The notes under the pieces were generated by a model. That model was not told the origin of the DNA, made no database searches, and worked only from the letters and a program-made list of their open reading frames with translations. A program made the position numbers and the translations under genes. From contig JACDHQ010000028.1 in the NCBI GenBank assembly GCA_013820975.1, positions 1 to 10,576 of the forward strand: a DNA stretch of 10,576 nt, written 5' to 3'. The DNA is from Gemmatimonadaceae bacterium (GTDB taxonomy: Bacteria; Gemmatimonadota; Gemmatimonadetes; Gemmatimonadales; Gemmatimonadaceae). Shown piece after piece: positions 1 through 6,837 of the stretch. Every line of letters starts with the position of its first letter. Position 1 is the stretch's first letter.

Positions 1-1806
1 GGAGACCACCCGGTTCTGGTCGACGCCAGCCCCATACGAGAACTGAACCTGCCCTCCATCCGGATCGGTGATCAGCGTAACGCGGCCGGAGGAGAGGGAG
101 ACGTTGGTGCTTCGACTACTACTTCCGGAGTTCAGATGGATCCCGACACTCCCGCTGTTGTACGCGATATTGTACCGGACTGGCGTATTGCCGGAGGGCA
201 CCTGAATCTCGGAGAGCCGCCCGAGCCCGTCATAGAGGTACACGGTCGCCGGCCCCACCGTCGGCACCGTCTGCACATGCTGCCCGCTTCCGTTGAACAC
301 CACCTCTGCGCCACCAGGCAGCCGGCGGCGGATGTTGCCGGATCCATCCTGGTACAGGCTGTCGGGACCTGAGTACCCGCTTGCCCGCCAGACGTTGGTC
401 CCGGGCACGCGCCAGTACAGCGCGGTGCTCCCATCCCCGCCGATTCTGAGGCGACTGTCGTCGGCACGGGCAACGAGCTGTTCCAGGCCCGCAGGCCACC
501 AGCCAGCGCCAAAGGGGCTGGTGGACCGGTTGACGATCGGAACTACGGCGGTACCGGCTGTCGCCGTCCGGATGCCGTTGTTCCAGTACGCGACTTCAAA
601 CGACTGCCCGAATATTTCGGTGCTTATGGAGCCCGCGTCGAATCCAATCGAAATGCGTCGGGTACTCCAGGGGCTCCAGTCGGAACCGGACCACTTCCCG
701 CTGCCAACTACAACGTTGTTGAACCAAAGGTTCGCTTCGACACTATCAGGGACTTGCTGGCCAATCGTCACATCCGCCGACACGGTGGGGAACGGGTGCG
801 CCTGCGCCGAGTTATACAGGAGCGTGAGCTGCCGGGTCTGGTTGCGTGTGCGCACCGCGGGCATCGGGTGTGCCAGCCGCAGGTCGCCGCACTCGTACGC
901 GCCGTCGGTGCCTGCGGCGACTGTGAGGCAGAGCGCGCGGTTCTTCACATGGCCGTCGCCCACGATCTCGACACCCACCGGACGCGCCGGGCTGACGGTG
1001 GCGACCTTCATGTAGGCCGATGCGGAGTCCCAGGCGGCCGGCTTCGTGCTGTGCGTCGCCGTGAGCCGAATGCTGCCGGTATCGCCCTGCACCCACCCCG
1101 CGTAGTAGCTCACCGATACCGTCTGCGTCCGGGTGCCGGAGAGCGTGTCGAGAGACACCGACGACGGAGACACGCTGCAGCTGCCTGCGGCGTTCCCGCA
1201 GACCACCGCGAGGTTGTATGCTCCCGCGCGCGTCCCCTCGTTGGAGACGGTGAAGTTGGTCGAGTTCCACGAACCGGCCAACGCCTGCCGTGCCGCCGGC
1301 GTCGGCGTCACCCAGACGGCGTACTGCTCCCGGACGAAGCCCGGGGGATTGTAGGTATAGGTCGCGGAGGCACCGCCGAGATAGCTGTCGATGTCCTCGA
1401 CCATGGCCGACAGCGTCTTTTGCGACGGTCCGCCACCCTTGACCGAGAGATCGACCTGTCCGGTCGCCCGCATGCCGTAGATACAGCCAGGGGGAATCGC
1501 GCCGCTCATCGAGAACGCCGACGTGATGTTCGCGCCGTTCAGGGTGATGGCATGGGTCCCCATGTTGAACGGGCGCGCGCTGCAGTAGTCGATGGTGACG
1601 TTCACGAGCGACGTCGTGAACGTCGACGATCCCGGCGCGATCGTGATCGTCGGGCCACCCTGCGCCCGGGCATCGAGCGCGGTCAGGCCGATCAGGCAAC
1701 CCGCGACGGCAAGGGCGCGCAGCGTTCGCGCAACAATGAGGCGACGATCGCCAGGGCGGCGGGCAGTACGGCCCGAGGAGGGGGCGGATAGGAACGCAAC
1801 GGACAC
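1..1806 (-). CDS. RHS/YD-repeat protein, N-terminal part (cut by left window edge)
   Basis: Open reading frame of 602 codons with no stop before the left edge, so only the N-terminal part is visible. The chosen start is a GTG with GGAG seven bases upstream; an in-frame GTG at 1833 has no such site. Residues 21-48 look like a Sec signal peptide (RRLIVARTLRALAVAG, then ALDARA before Q49); VAGC at 34-37 could alternatively be read as a lipobox. Residues 49-340 resemble a Ser/Thr/Gly-rich beta-sandwich region with several cysteines. The signature STSPFGAGWW (428-437) is typical of the segment preceding RHS repeats, and YLYDGLGRLSEI (523 on) is a YD-type repeat, with another likely one beginning near residue 583. 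In this family, YD repeats form a shell that often encloses a C-terminal effector. That domain is not in the window, so toxin, adhesin or wall-associated roles cannot be separated. It is the second minus-strand gene, 198 bases after the DUF5916 gene. Confidence 0.88.
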   Translation of the reverse strand, partial: MSVAFLSAPSSGRTARRPGDRRLIVARTLRALAVAGCLIGLTALDARAQGGPTITIAPGSSTFTTSLVNVTIDYCSARPFNMGTHAITLNGANITSAFSMSGAIPPGCIYGMRATGQVDLSVKGGGPSQKTLSAMVEDIDSYLGGASATYTYNPPGFVREQYAVWVTPTPAARQALAGSWNSTNFTVSNEGTRAGAYNLAVVCGNAAGSCSVSPSSVSLDTLSGTRTQTVSVSYYAGWVQGDTGSIRLTATHSTKPAAWDSASAYMKVATVSPARPVGVEIVGDGHVKNRALCLTVAAGTDGAYECGDLRLAHPMPAVRTRNQTRQLTLLYNSAQAHPFPTVSADVTIGQQVPDSVEANLWFNNVVVGSGKWSGSDWSPWSTRRISIGFDAGSISTEIFGQSFEVAYWNNGIRTATAGTAVVPIVNRSTSPFGAGWWPAGLEQLVARADDSRLRIGGDGSTALYWRVPGTNVWRASGYSGPDSLYQDGSGNIRRRLPGGAEVVFNGSGQHVQTVPTVGPATVYLYDGLGRLSEIQVPSGNTPVRYNIAYNSGSVGIHLNSGSSSRSTNVSLSSGRVTLITDPDGGQVQFSYGAGVDQNRVVS

Positions 1807-1813
1807 GCGCGAG

Positions 1814-1817
1814 CTCC
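1814..1817 (-). promoter_or_regulatory. Shine-Dalgarno site of the RHS-type gene
   Basis: GGAG on the minus strand, seven bases before the GTG at 1806. It decides between the two candidate GTG starts (1806 and 1833). Confidence 0.55.
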
Positions 1818-1865
1818 GGTGGAGGGATGCCACGGAGCAAAGGCACGGGACGTACCGCAGAGCAC

Positions 1866-1902
1866 GATCGGTAACCCCTTGCGTTGCAACGGGTTACCGA
1901 TC
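1866..1902. repeat. 12-bp perfect inverted repeat between two minus-strand genes
   Basis: The arms GATCGGTAACCC (1866-1877) and GGGTTACCGATC (1891-1902) are perfectly complementary, with a 13-base spacer that ends in the palindrome-like GTTGCAAC. It lies downstream of the DUF5916 stop and about 60 bases upstream of the RHS-type start. A stem this long could end transcription of the DUF5916 gene, but no T-run follows on the minus strand, so an operator or an RNA structure in the RHS leader is equally possible. Confidence 0.6.
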
Positions 1903-1908
1903 AGGTGT

Positions 1909-1958
1909 TGTCGCAGTGTCGCACCCTGTCGCGCGACGTGTCGCATTCGTGCGACAGG
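1909..1958. repeat. Cluster of five TGTCGCA motifs
   Basis: TGTCGCA occurs at 1909-1915, 1917-1923, 1927-1933 (as TGTCGCG) and 1939-1945, and inverted as TGCGACA at 1950-1956. The last two copies form a perfect 7-bp stem around the tetraloop TTCG. CCTGTCGC (1925-1932) also pairs with GCGACAGG (1951-1958). Iterated short motifs upstream of a gene can be binding sites for a regulator; alternatively the segment folds as RNA at the 3' end of the DUF5916 transcript. No regulator is identified. Confidence 0.55.
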
Positions 1959-2004
1959 ATGGACGCCGACGCCCTCTCAGCCGAAGGAGTTCACCGGACG
2001 GTGC

Positions 2005-4434
2005 TCACGGCCTGAACACGTAGCTCGCCTTGAGAAAGAACGCGTCATTCACACGCGTCAGGTCGCGAAACGCCAGCGCCCCCGGCTCCGCGAGCGTGTT
2101 GCCGTATCCCGCAAAGAAGACCGCCCCCGGTGACGGCCGGTACGAGAAGAGCCAGTCGGCACGGAGCGCGTTCGATGCACGCGGCTGCGACAGCGCGAAC
2201 GCTCCCGGGCCGGTCCCCACATACAGGATCTCCCCGGTCCGCGGGTCGCGCAGCGCCGCGCGTGCGACCGATTCATACTGCGACACCACGCGGACGAAGA
2301 TGGGCCGCGCGATCTGGTACTCCACCCGCAGCCGCGGGATGCGCGTGGAGAGCGTCTGCTCACCGTCGCTGCGCCGGCGGAGACTCGTGCTCCCATACGT
2401 CGCCTGCACGCGCAGCCGGTCGCTCGGCCGGAGGTTCACCGACGCATGGTAGTCCTGGCGGCGCACGCGCGAGGTCTCGCGGAAGTCCACATCGTTGCCG
2501 AGCGAAGCGCTGGCGGATGCAGAGAAGCGCTGGTATTGGGGGGTGCTCACCGAGAAGCCGCTGCCGGCAACCGGGATGCGGTCGGAGGGATCGAAGGGTG
2601 TTGCTTCCGGGTCGCCAGGCGACGCATTCCAGAGGTTGCGATAGTCCGCGGCGTCGAACGCGAAGGTGCCGATGGCGGGGCTGAAGCCGATCGACCAGCC
2701 GCCGCGCAGCGTCACCGAGTTGCCGAGGCTGAACCGATTCTCGAGCATGCTGCGCCCGTCGAAGAAGTCGTCGTATCGCCAGAGTCCGCGCGTCTGGATG
2801 AAGACATTGTACCGCTCGAAGAGGCCGCCCGGGGTGCCGTACGCCGTCAGACGATTCATGAAGGCCGGCTCGACGTAGCCGGTGCGCGGCACGAAACCGT
2901 TGTCGGTCTGGAATCCCTCGCCGACGCCCGTGAGGCGATAGTTGAAGCCCCACGCGCGGCCGGTGCGGTCGGCAAGCAGCTCCCACATGGGCGCGGATCG
3001 CGTGGCTCCCTCGGCGGTCGTGCTGCTCTGCACCGCCTGCAGCTGCGCGAAGTACAGCCGACCGAAGACGATCTTCGCATCGGCGCCGGCCACGTGGTTG
3101 TCGCGCAGGCCGCTCGTGCGGCCGCTGTAGAGCACTCCGGCGGTTGACTGCCCGCCGATGCCGCGGCTGAGCCGCGCGATGTTCACCAGCGGGCGCGTCC
3201 CGTCCGTCGTCGTGGCGCGATCGTCCACCGCGGTGAGCACCGCCACGTCGGTGCGCCCCAGCTTCCCCGTGATCTTGGCCGCTGCCTCGGGCTGCACGAT
3301 GCGTCGCGTGTACACGAGCGTGTTGGGCACGTTGAACTGGTCGCTCCCCTCGACGAAGAAGGGACGCCGCTCGGGGTAGAAGAGCGCGAACCGCGGGTCG
3401 GCCGCGATCTGCGCGGCGTCGGCCTCCACCTGCGAGAAGTCGGGCTTGACGGTACCATTGACGACGAAGTTGCTGCCCATCGCCCAGCGGACGTTGCCGC
3501 CGAGCTGCGCCGCGCGGGTGTAGCGCCAGTCGCCCGGCGCCTCGGCGCAGCACTCCGCGCCCATCACCGTGCTGGTGAGCTCAGGGTTGAGCTCCACCAC
3601 CTGTCCGTGGCGCATGCCAGTGAGGCCCGTGAGCGTCCCCGCCTGGGCGATGAACGAGGCGGATGCGCGCCGCGCGGGGGTCCACGTCTGCTCGTAGCCG
3701 CTGTGCTGCACGCGGCGGACGACCTGGATTCCCCACTGCTGCGGCATCCCCACCGGGTAGCGCATGCTCGAGAAGGGGATCCGCACCTCCACCTCGTACC
3801 CCCACGGGGTGACATGCCCCCGCGACTGCCAGCGGAAGTCGGCACTGAGGTCTGTTTGACCGGGGGCCACGTTGGAGCCCGGAATGAACCCGCCTCCCTC
3901 GCTCTTCGTGCCGTCGGCCTGAATCCCGAGCGGGTTGACGATGAACACCAGGGCCCGCCGGCGCTCGTCGAAGGTGTCGAAGTGGATCTCGACATTGTCG
4001 TCACCGCTCAGCCGGTCGCGTTCGGCCAGTGTCGCCCGGACCTCGCCGTGGGGCTCGAATGCCCTGATCCCGACATACATCGCGTCGGCCGAATACCAGA
4101 TCAGCACTTCGGTCGAGTCCGGCGCCGGGCGGTCGTCGGTGGGGGCATAGAGGGAAAAGCCGGTCAGGAGGGCTGCCCGCTGCCAAACCGGCTCATCGAG
4201 CCTGCCATCTACTTCTATAGTTGTGTCCACCCGGATAGCGGGGACCGTGAGCTGGCCCTGGCGGGCGTGGATCACCGGCTGGGTGGCGGCGGCGAGCTGG
4301 AGCGCGGCACCGGCGAAGAGCGAAAAAAGCATGCGGCGGGACGTCGAGTGGAGGCGAACGGACAGGCTCGAGAGGCCCCGAAATGGAGGCCCGTGGAAGA
4401 TAGGCGACGGATTGGAGCGAAATCTGCATCGCAA
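2005..4434 (-). CDS. CBM9-like domain plus DUF5916 outer-membrane beta-barrel protein
   Basis: 809 codons from the ATG at 4434. An alternative ATG at 4332 (residue 35) starts right at the hydrophobic stretch MLFSLFAGAALQLAAA but would leave the signal peptide without its positive n-region (SRR precedes it), so I keep the longer start with reserve; neither has a clear Shine-Dalgarno site. Residues about 60-260 form a carbohydrate-binding-family-9-like domain (VDGRLDEPVW at 75-84, NVEIHFDTFDERRRALVF, then WGYEVEVRIPFSSMRY). Residues about 270-809 match the DUF5916 pattern: VKPDFSQVEADAAQIAADPR, then ALFYPERRPFFVEGSDQF near 350-367 and TRRI. The rest is rich in alternating aromatic and polar strands and ends SYVFRP, as expected for an outer-membrane barrel. 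The family's substrate and function are not known; binding or uptake of sugars or polymers is only suggested by the N-domain. It is divergent from the cold-shock gene. Confidence 0.92.
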   Translation of the reverse strand: MRCRFRSNPSPIFHGPPFRGLSSLSVRLHSTSRRMLFSLFAGAALQLAAATQPVIHARQGQLTVPAIRVDTTIEVDGRLDEPVWQRAALLTGFSLYAPTDDRPAPDSTEVLIWYSADAMYVGIRAFEPHGEVRATLAERDRLSGDDNVEIHFDTFDERRRALVFIVNPLGIQADGTKSEGGGFIPGSNVAPGQTDLSADFRWQSRGHVTPWGYEVEVRIPFSSMRYPVGMPQQWGIQVVRRVQHSGYEQTWTPARRASASFIAQAGTLTGLTGMRHGQVVELNPELTSTVMGAECCAEAPGDWRYTRAAQLGGNVRWAMGSNFVVNGTVKPDFSQVEADAAQIAADPRFALFYPERRPFFVEGSDQFNVPNTLVYTRRIVQPEAAAKITGKLGRTDVAVLTAVDDRATTTDGTRPLVNIARLSRGIGGQSTAGVLYSGRTSGLRDNHVAGADAKIVFGRLYFAQLQAVQSSTTAEGATRSAPMWELLADRTGRAWGFNYRLTGVGEGFQTDNGFVPRTGYVEPAFMNRLTAYGTPGGLFERYNVFIQTRGLWRYDDFFDGRSMLENRFSLGNSVTLRGGWSIGFSPAIGTFAFDAADYRNLWNASPGDPEATPFDPSDRIPVAGSGFSVSTPQYQRFSASASASLGNDVDFRETSRVRRQDYHASVNLRPSDRLRVQATYGSTSLRRRSDGEQTLSTRIPRLRVEYQIARPIFVRVVSQYESVARAALRDPRTGEILYVGTGPGAFALSQPRASNALRADWLFSYRPSPGAVFFAGYGNTLAEPGALAFRDLTRVNDAFFLKASYVFRP

Positions 4435-4455
4435 GGGGGCGCCAATGACGTACCC

Positions 4456-4472
4456 GGTGCCGCTTCGGCACC
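4456..4472. promoter_or_regulatory. 7-bp hairpin in the cold-shock gene leader
   Basis: GGTGCCG (4456-4462) and CGGCACC (4466-4472) pair perfectly around a CTT loop. The hairpin ends 30 bases upstream of the cold-shock start codon and sits in the divergent region shared with the DUF5916 gene. It may be a structured part of the cold-shock mRNA leader or an operator for either gene; the sequence does not decide which. Confidence 0.5.
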
Positions 4473-4490
4473 ACTATCAGATGTTTCGAC

Positions 4491-4494
4491 GGAG
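4491..4494 (+). promoter_or_regulatory. Shine-Dalgarno site of the cold-shock gene
   Basis: GGAG followed by eight bases and then the ATG at 4503. It supports this start, which also begins exactly at the conserved MKGTVKWFN of the family. Confidence 0.75.
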
Positions 4495-4502
4495 ACCGTG
4501 CG

Positions 4503-4850
4503 ATGAAGGGAACAGTGAAGTGGTTCAATGACACCAAGGGGTTCGGATTCATCACCCCGGAGGACGGCGGAAAGGATCTGTTCGTCCACCACTCGGCCAT
4601 CCAGGGCGGCGGCTTCAAGTCGCTGGACGAGGGCGAGAGTGTGGAATTTGACGTCGTCCAGGGGCAGAAGGGCCCGGCCGCCGAGAACGTGCAGCGGCTC
4701 GGCGGCGGTACTCCCGGTAGTGGTGGTCGTAGCGGCGGTGGCGGCGGCGGTGGCGGCGGCTACGGCGGTGGTGGTGGTAGTCGCGGGGGTGGTGGCGGCG
4801 GTGGATACGGCGGCGGCGGCGGTGGTGGTGGCCGCGGTCGCGACTACTGA
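4503..4850 (+). CDS. Cold-shock protein with long glycine-rich C-terminal tail
   Basis: 115 residues. Residues 1-66 are a complete cold-shock (OB-fold) domain: MKGTVKWFND, RNP1-like KGFGFI (12-17) and RNP2-like DLFVHHSAI (25-33). These bind single-stranded RNA or DNA, and such proteins act as cytoplasmic RNA chaperones. Ordinary bacterial cold-shock proteins end near residue 66-70. Here 49 residues follow, 36 of them glycine, interrupted by Tyr, Arg and Ser (GGYGGG, SRGGG) and ending RGRDY. This is like the glycine-rich tails of plant cold-shock and RNA-binding proteins, which give weak multivalent RNA contacts or self-association; that role here is inference. The tail is encoded by GGN codons, mainly GGC and GGT, so it may vary in length between strains. 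The gene stands alone, divergent from the DUF5916 gene, and ends before a strong terminator. Confidence 0.97.
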   Translation: MKGTVKWFNDTKGFGFITPEDGGKDLFVHHSAIQGGGFKSLDEGESVEFDVVQGQKGPAAENVQRLGGGTPGSGGRSGGGGGGGGGYGGGGGSRGGGGGGGYGGGGGGGGRGRDY

Positions 4851-4871
4851 TCGCTCGACTGCCTGACGCGA

Positions 4872-4906
4872 AAAGCGCCGGTCCCGTTCATCGGGGCCGG
4901 CGCTTT
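4872..4906. terminator. Bidirectional intrinsic terminator between converging genes
   Basis: AAAGCGCCGG (4872-4881) pairs with CCGGCGCTTT (4897-4906). The stem continues inward through a T-G pair, three C-G pairs and one G-C pair to a 5-base loop, about 15 bp in total. It is followed by TTT on the plus strand and TTTT on the minus strand, so it can serve the cold-shock gene and the ada-alkA fusion. The stop codon of the latter lies in the loop region (4888-4890). Confidence 0.88.
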
Positions 4907-6420
4907 GTCGTGGGTGTCGCGGATCCTGCCCCCGCAGATTCACGTCGATCATCCGCTGCTGCCACCTCCACACCGCTCGATTCCCACAGATGCAGCGTCG
5001 CATAGCTGCGCCAGGGGCTCCATGCTTCCGAGCGTCGCGCGGCCTGCACGGGCGTGCAATCCCCGAGCTGGCGCCGCAGCACCAGGTCCTCGCGCGGAAA
5101 CGCATCGGGCGCGCGAAGCGCGCGCATGGCGATGTACTGCGCCGTCCACGGGCCAATCCCGGGGAGCCGCACCAGCCGTGCGACGGTCGGCTCCACATCC
5201 ACTCCCGCGTCGAGCACGAGGCGTCCCGATGCGACTTCCTCGGCGACAGCGACGATCGTCCGTGCACGCGCGGCGACGATGCCGATCGAGGCGACCTGCT
5301 CCGGGGTCAGAGTCGCAATGCGTGCCGGCGACGGGGCGGTGCGCACCAGCGTGGCAAATGGGGTATCGGCCGGGTCACCGAAGGCCGCTGCGAACCGCCC
5401 GCCGAACGTCGTCGCTGCCTTCACGCTCACCTGCTGGCCGAGGATCGCACGCACGGCGAGCTCGAATCCGTCGAACGCCCCTGGCACGCGCAGCCCCGGA
5501 TTCCGCCCGACCGATGGAGCGAGCAACGGATCGGCGCCGAGCGTCGCATTGATGACGTCGGGCCGGGCGGTGAGGTCGAAGAGGTGACGCAGCCGGCCCA
5601 GCAGAGCGGGCAGCACGGGGGCGAGCGCGTGCGGGAGCTCGACGCGCAGCGCTGGCCGGCCCTCGTCGCGCGTGACGCGGATCCATCCCCGGTGCTCGCC
5701 GAGCTGCACCGTCCGGTGGTAGGCGTCGTGCTCCACGTGCTCGACTCCCTGCATCGCGCGCGCGCCGAGGAAGCGCAGAATGCCGGCCCACTCATAGGGG
5801 GCGCGGTACGACAGCAGCAGCGAGAAACGGTCCTGCGTGCCGGGCGGGGCATTCATCGTTCCGGCGCGTCGGAGCCGGCTCGGGGGCATGCCATATCGCG
5901 TTGCGAAGGCGTCGTTGAAGCGGCGCACGCTCGCGAATCCGCTCGCGAATGCTATCTCCGTGACCGGCAGCGCGGTCTCCGTGAGCAGTTGCTTGGCGAG
6001 CAGCAATCGACGCGTCAGCACGAGCTCCATCGGCGAGACGCCAAGCTCGCGCGTGACGATCCGGCGGATCTGCCGCGAGCTCCAGCCGAAGCGCGTCGCC
6101 AACCGCTCGAGCCCCGCACCGCCGCCGGGCGTGCCCTCGTTCATGGAGTGCACGATCTGGGCGGCGATGCGGCCGGCGTCGTCCACCGGGGCGAGGCCCG
6201 GTGCGAGCTCTGGCCGGCAGCGCAGGCACGGACGGAACCGGGCCCGCTCCGCCGCCTCGGCGCTGTCGAAGAAGCGGCAGTTGGCCGCCTTGGGCGTCCG
6301 CGCCGTGCACACCGGCCGGCAGTAGATCCCGGTGGACGTGACGCCGATGTAGAAGACGCCGTCGAACCGCGGATCGCGCGAAGCGTAGGCGTCGTAGAGC
6401 GCGCCGTGGGGGAGGGCCAT
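4888..6420 (-). CDS. Ada (methyl-sensing and AraC-type) / AlkA DNA-3-methyladenine glycosylase fusion
   Basis: 510 residues from the ATG at 6420. The frame stays open upstream to 6789 but only through low-complexity repeat sequence, and the Ada domain begins within ten residues of this ATG. Residues 1-75 are the Ada zinc domain with Cys34, Cys38, Cys65 and Cys68 (GIYCRPVC, FRPCLRCRP); in Ada the first of these accepts a methyl group from DNA phosphotriesters and switches the protein into an activator. Residues 80-185 are an AraC-type helix-turn-helix region (TEIAFASGFASVRRFNDAF). Residues about 200-310 match the AlkA N-domain (YRAPYEWAGILRFLGARA), followed by an HhH-GPD fold with LPGIGPWTAQYIAMRA and the catalytic aspartate, probably Asp445 in PREDLVLRR. 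The enzyme removes alkylated purines in base-excision repair. Domain order and length match known Ada-AlkA fusions. It lacks the Ada methyltransferase domain, which is supplied by the divergent gene at 6838. The last 20-30 residues are non-conserved. Confidence 0.95.
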   Translation of the reverse strand: MALPHGALYDAYASRDPRFDGVFYIGVTSTGIYCRPVCTARTPKAANCRFFDSAEAAERARFRPCLRCRPELAPGLAPVDDAGRIAAQIVHSMNEGTPGGGAGLERLATRFGWSSRQIRRIVTRELGVSPMELVLTRRLLLAKQLLTETALPVTEIAFASGFASVRRFNDAFATRYGMPPSRLRRAGTMNAPPGTQDRFSLLLSYRAPYEWAGILRFLGARAMQGVEHVEHDAYHRTVQLGEHRGWIRVTRDEGRPALRVELPHALAPVLPALLGRLRHLFDLTARPDVINATLGADPLLAPSVGRNPGLRVPGAFDGFELAVRAILGQQVSVKAATTFGGRFAAAFGDPADTPFATLVRTAPSPARIATLTPEQVASIGIVAARARTIVAVAEEVASGRLVLDAGVDVEPTVARLVRLPGIGPWTAQYIAMRALRAPDAFPREDLVLRRQLGDCTPVQAARRSEAWSPWRSYATLHLWESSGVEVAAADDRRESAGAGSATPTTKRRPR

Positions 6421-6670
6421 GGCCGGGAATCTATGCCGTAGCTTTCCAGTGACTAGCCGTTTTCGGACATCCCACTTCGGGCTCCGGATTGCGCCATCCG
6501 CGCCGTCCGCACGATCCGCGTCCCGCGGTTGCAACGGAGCTTCGCCGGCCCGTTCGCCGGCATCGCGACAGGATTCACACCCGGGTGCAGCTGTCCGGAA
6601 ATGGCCAGCGGTCCGCGCCAGCTCTGCATATGCTGAGCACAGGCCCGCTGCCCTGCCCTGACGGCAGTGG

Positions 6671-6736
6671 ACGAGGGCGCGGGCGCGGGCGCGGGCGCGG
6701 GCGAGGGCGAGGGCGAGGACGCGGACGCGGACGCGG
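6671..6736. repeat. Hexanucleotide repeat array (11 units in four blocks)
   Basis: One ACGAGG unit, four GCGCGG, three GCGAGG and three ACGCGG units lie without interruption. The block structure suggests stepwise slippage or duplication of a 6-bp unit. All units have a purine-rich GG end, so one strand is strongly G-rich. It is 101 bases upstream of the methyltransferase start, where length variation could alter promoter spacing for the divergent genes. Confidence 0.9.
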
Positions 6737-6825
6737 ATTGGACGGATGACGCGGATAGTCGCGAATCGCTCCATGTGATGGCAGGACACGTCATCGGTGA
6801 CATGAAATAGAACTGCAGCCGGAGC

Positions 6826-6830
6826 GGGAG
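6826..6830 (+). promoter_or_regulatory. Shine-Dalgarno site of the methyltransferase gene
   Basis: GGGAG followed by seven bases and the ATG at 6838. It is the best ribosome-binding site in the window and the only strong one in this operon. Confidence 0.75.
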
Positions 6831-6837
6831 TGGATTC

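Larger units (their letters stand above)
6421..6837. other. 417-base divergent control region between ada-alkA and the methyltransferase gene
   Basis: No credible gene: the open frames crossing it are Arg/Ala-rich translations of repeats. It must hold the promoters of both alkylation-repair genes. It contains GTTGCAAC at 6528-6535, the hexamer array at 6671-6736, and a small GTCA-TCGG-TGAC inverted repeat at 6790-6801. I could not assign convincing -35/-10 boxes or an Ada box. Confidence 0.6.

Noticed and set aside
812..1846. Alternative minus-strand frame of 344 codons
   Set aside because: Arg/Gly/His-rich translation in another phase; the true frame shows a signal peptide and RHS signatures throughout.
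1866..1902. Calling the 12-bp inverted repeat a standard intrinsic terminator
   Set aside because: There is no T-run after the stem on the minus strand, so it is listed as a repeat with termination as one option.
2360..3553. Long alternative minus-strand frame inside the DUF5916 gene, and other overlapping frames in 2030-4500
   Set aside because: Shadows caused by high GC; only the 2005-4434 frame carries conserved family motifs.
4728..4840. GGN-rich stretch as a non-coding microsatellite
   Set aside because: It is in frame with the cold-shock domain, encodes a Gly/Tyr/Arg tail and ends in a stop just before a terminator.
4990..6441. 483-codon plus-strand frame opposite ada-alkA
   Set aside because: Arg/Ala/Glu-rich antisense shadow without recognisable domains, opposite a well-conserved gene.
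6528..6535. GTTGCAAC as a possible Ada box in the divergent region
   Set aside because: It contains GCAA, but the A/T-rich partner element expected at Ada-regulated E. coli promoters is missing. The same 8-mer also occurs at 1883-1890, far from any repair gene.
6421..6789. Upstream extension of the ada-alkA reading frame by 123 codons
   Set aside because: It runs through the hexamer array as an Arg/Ala/Val/Leu-rich repeat peptide with no domain; the Ada domain starts right after the ATG at 6420.
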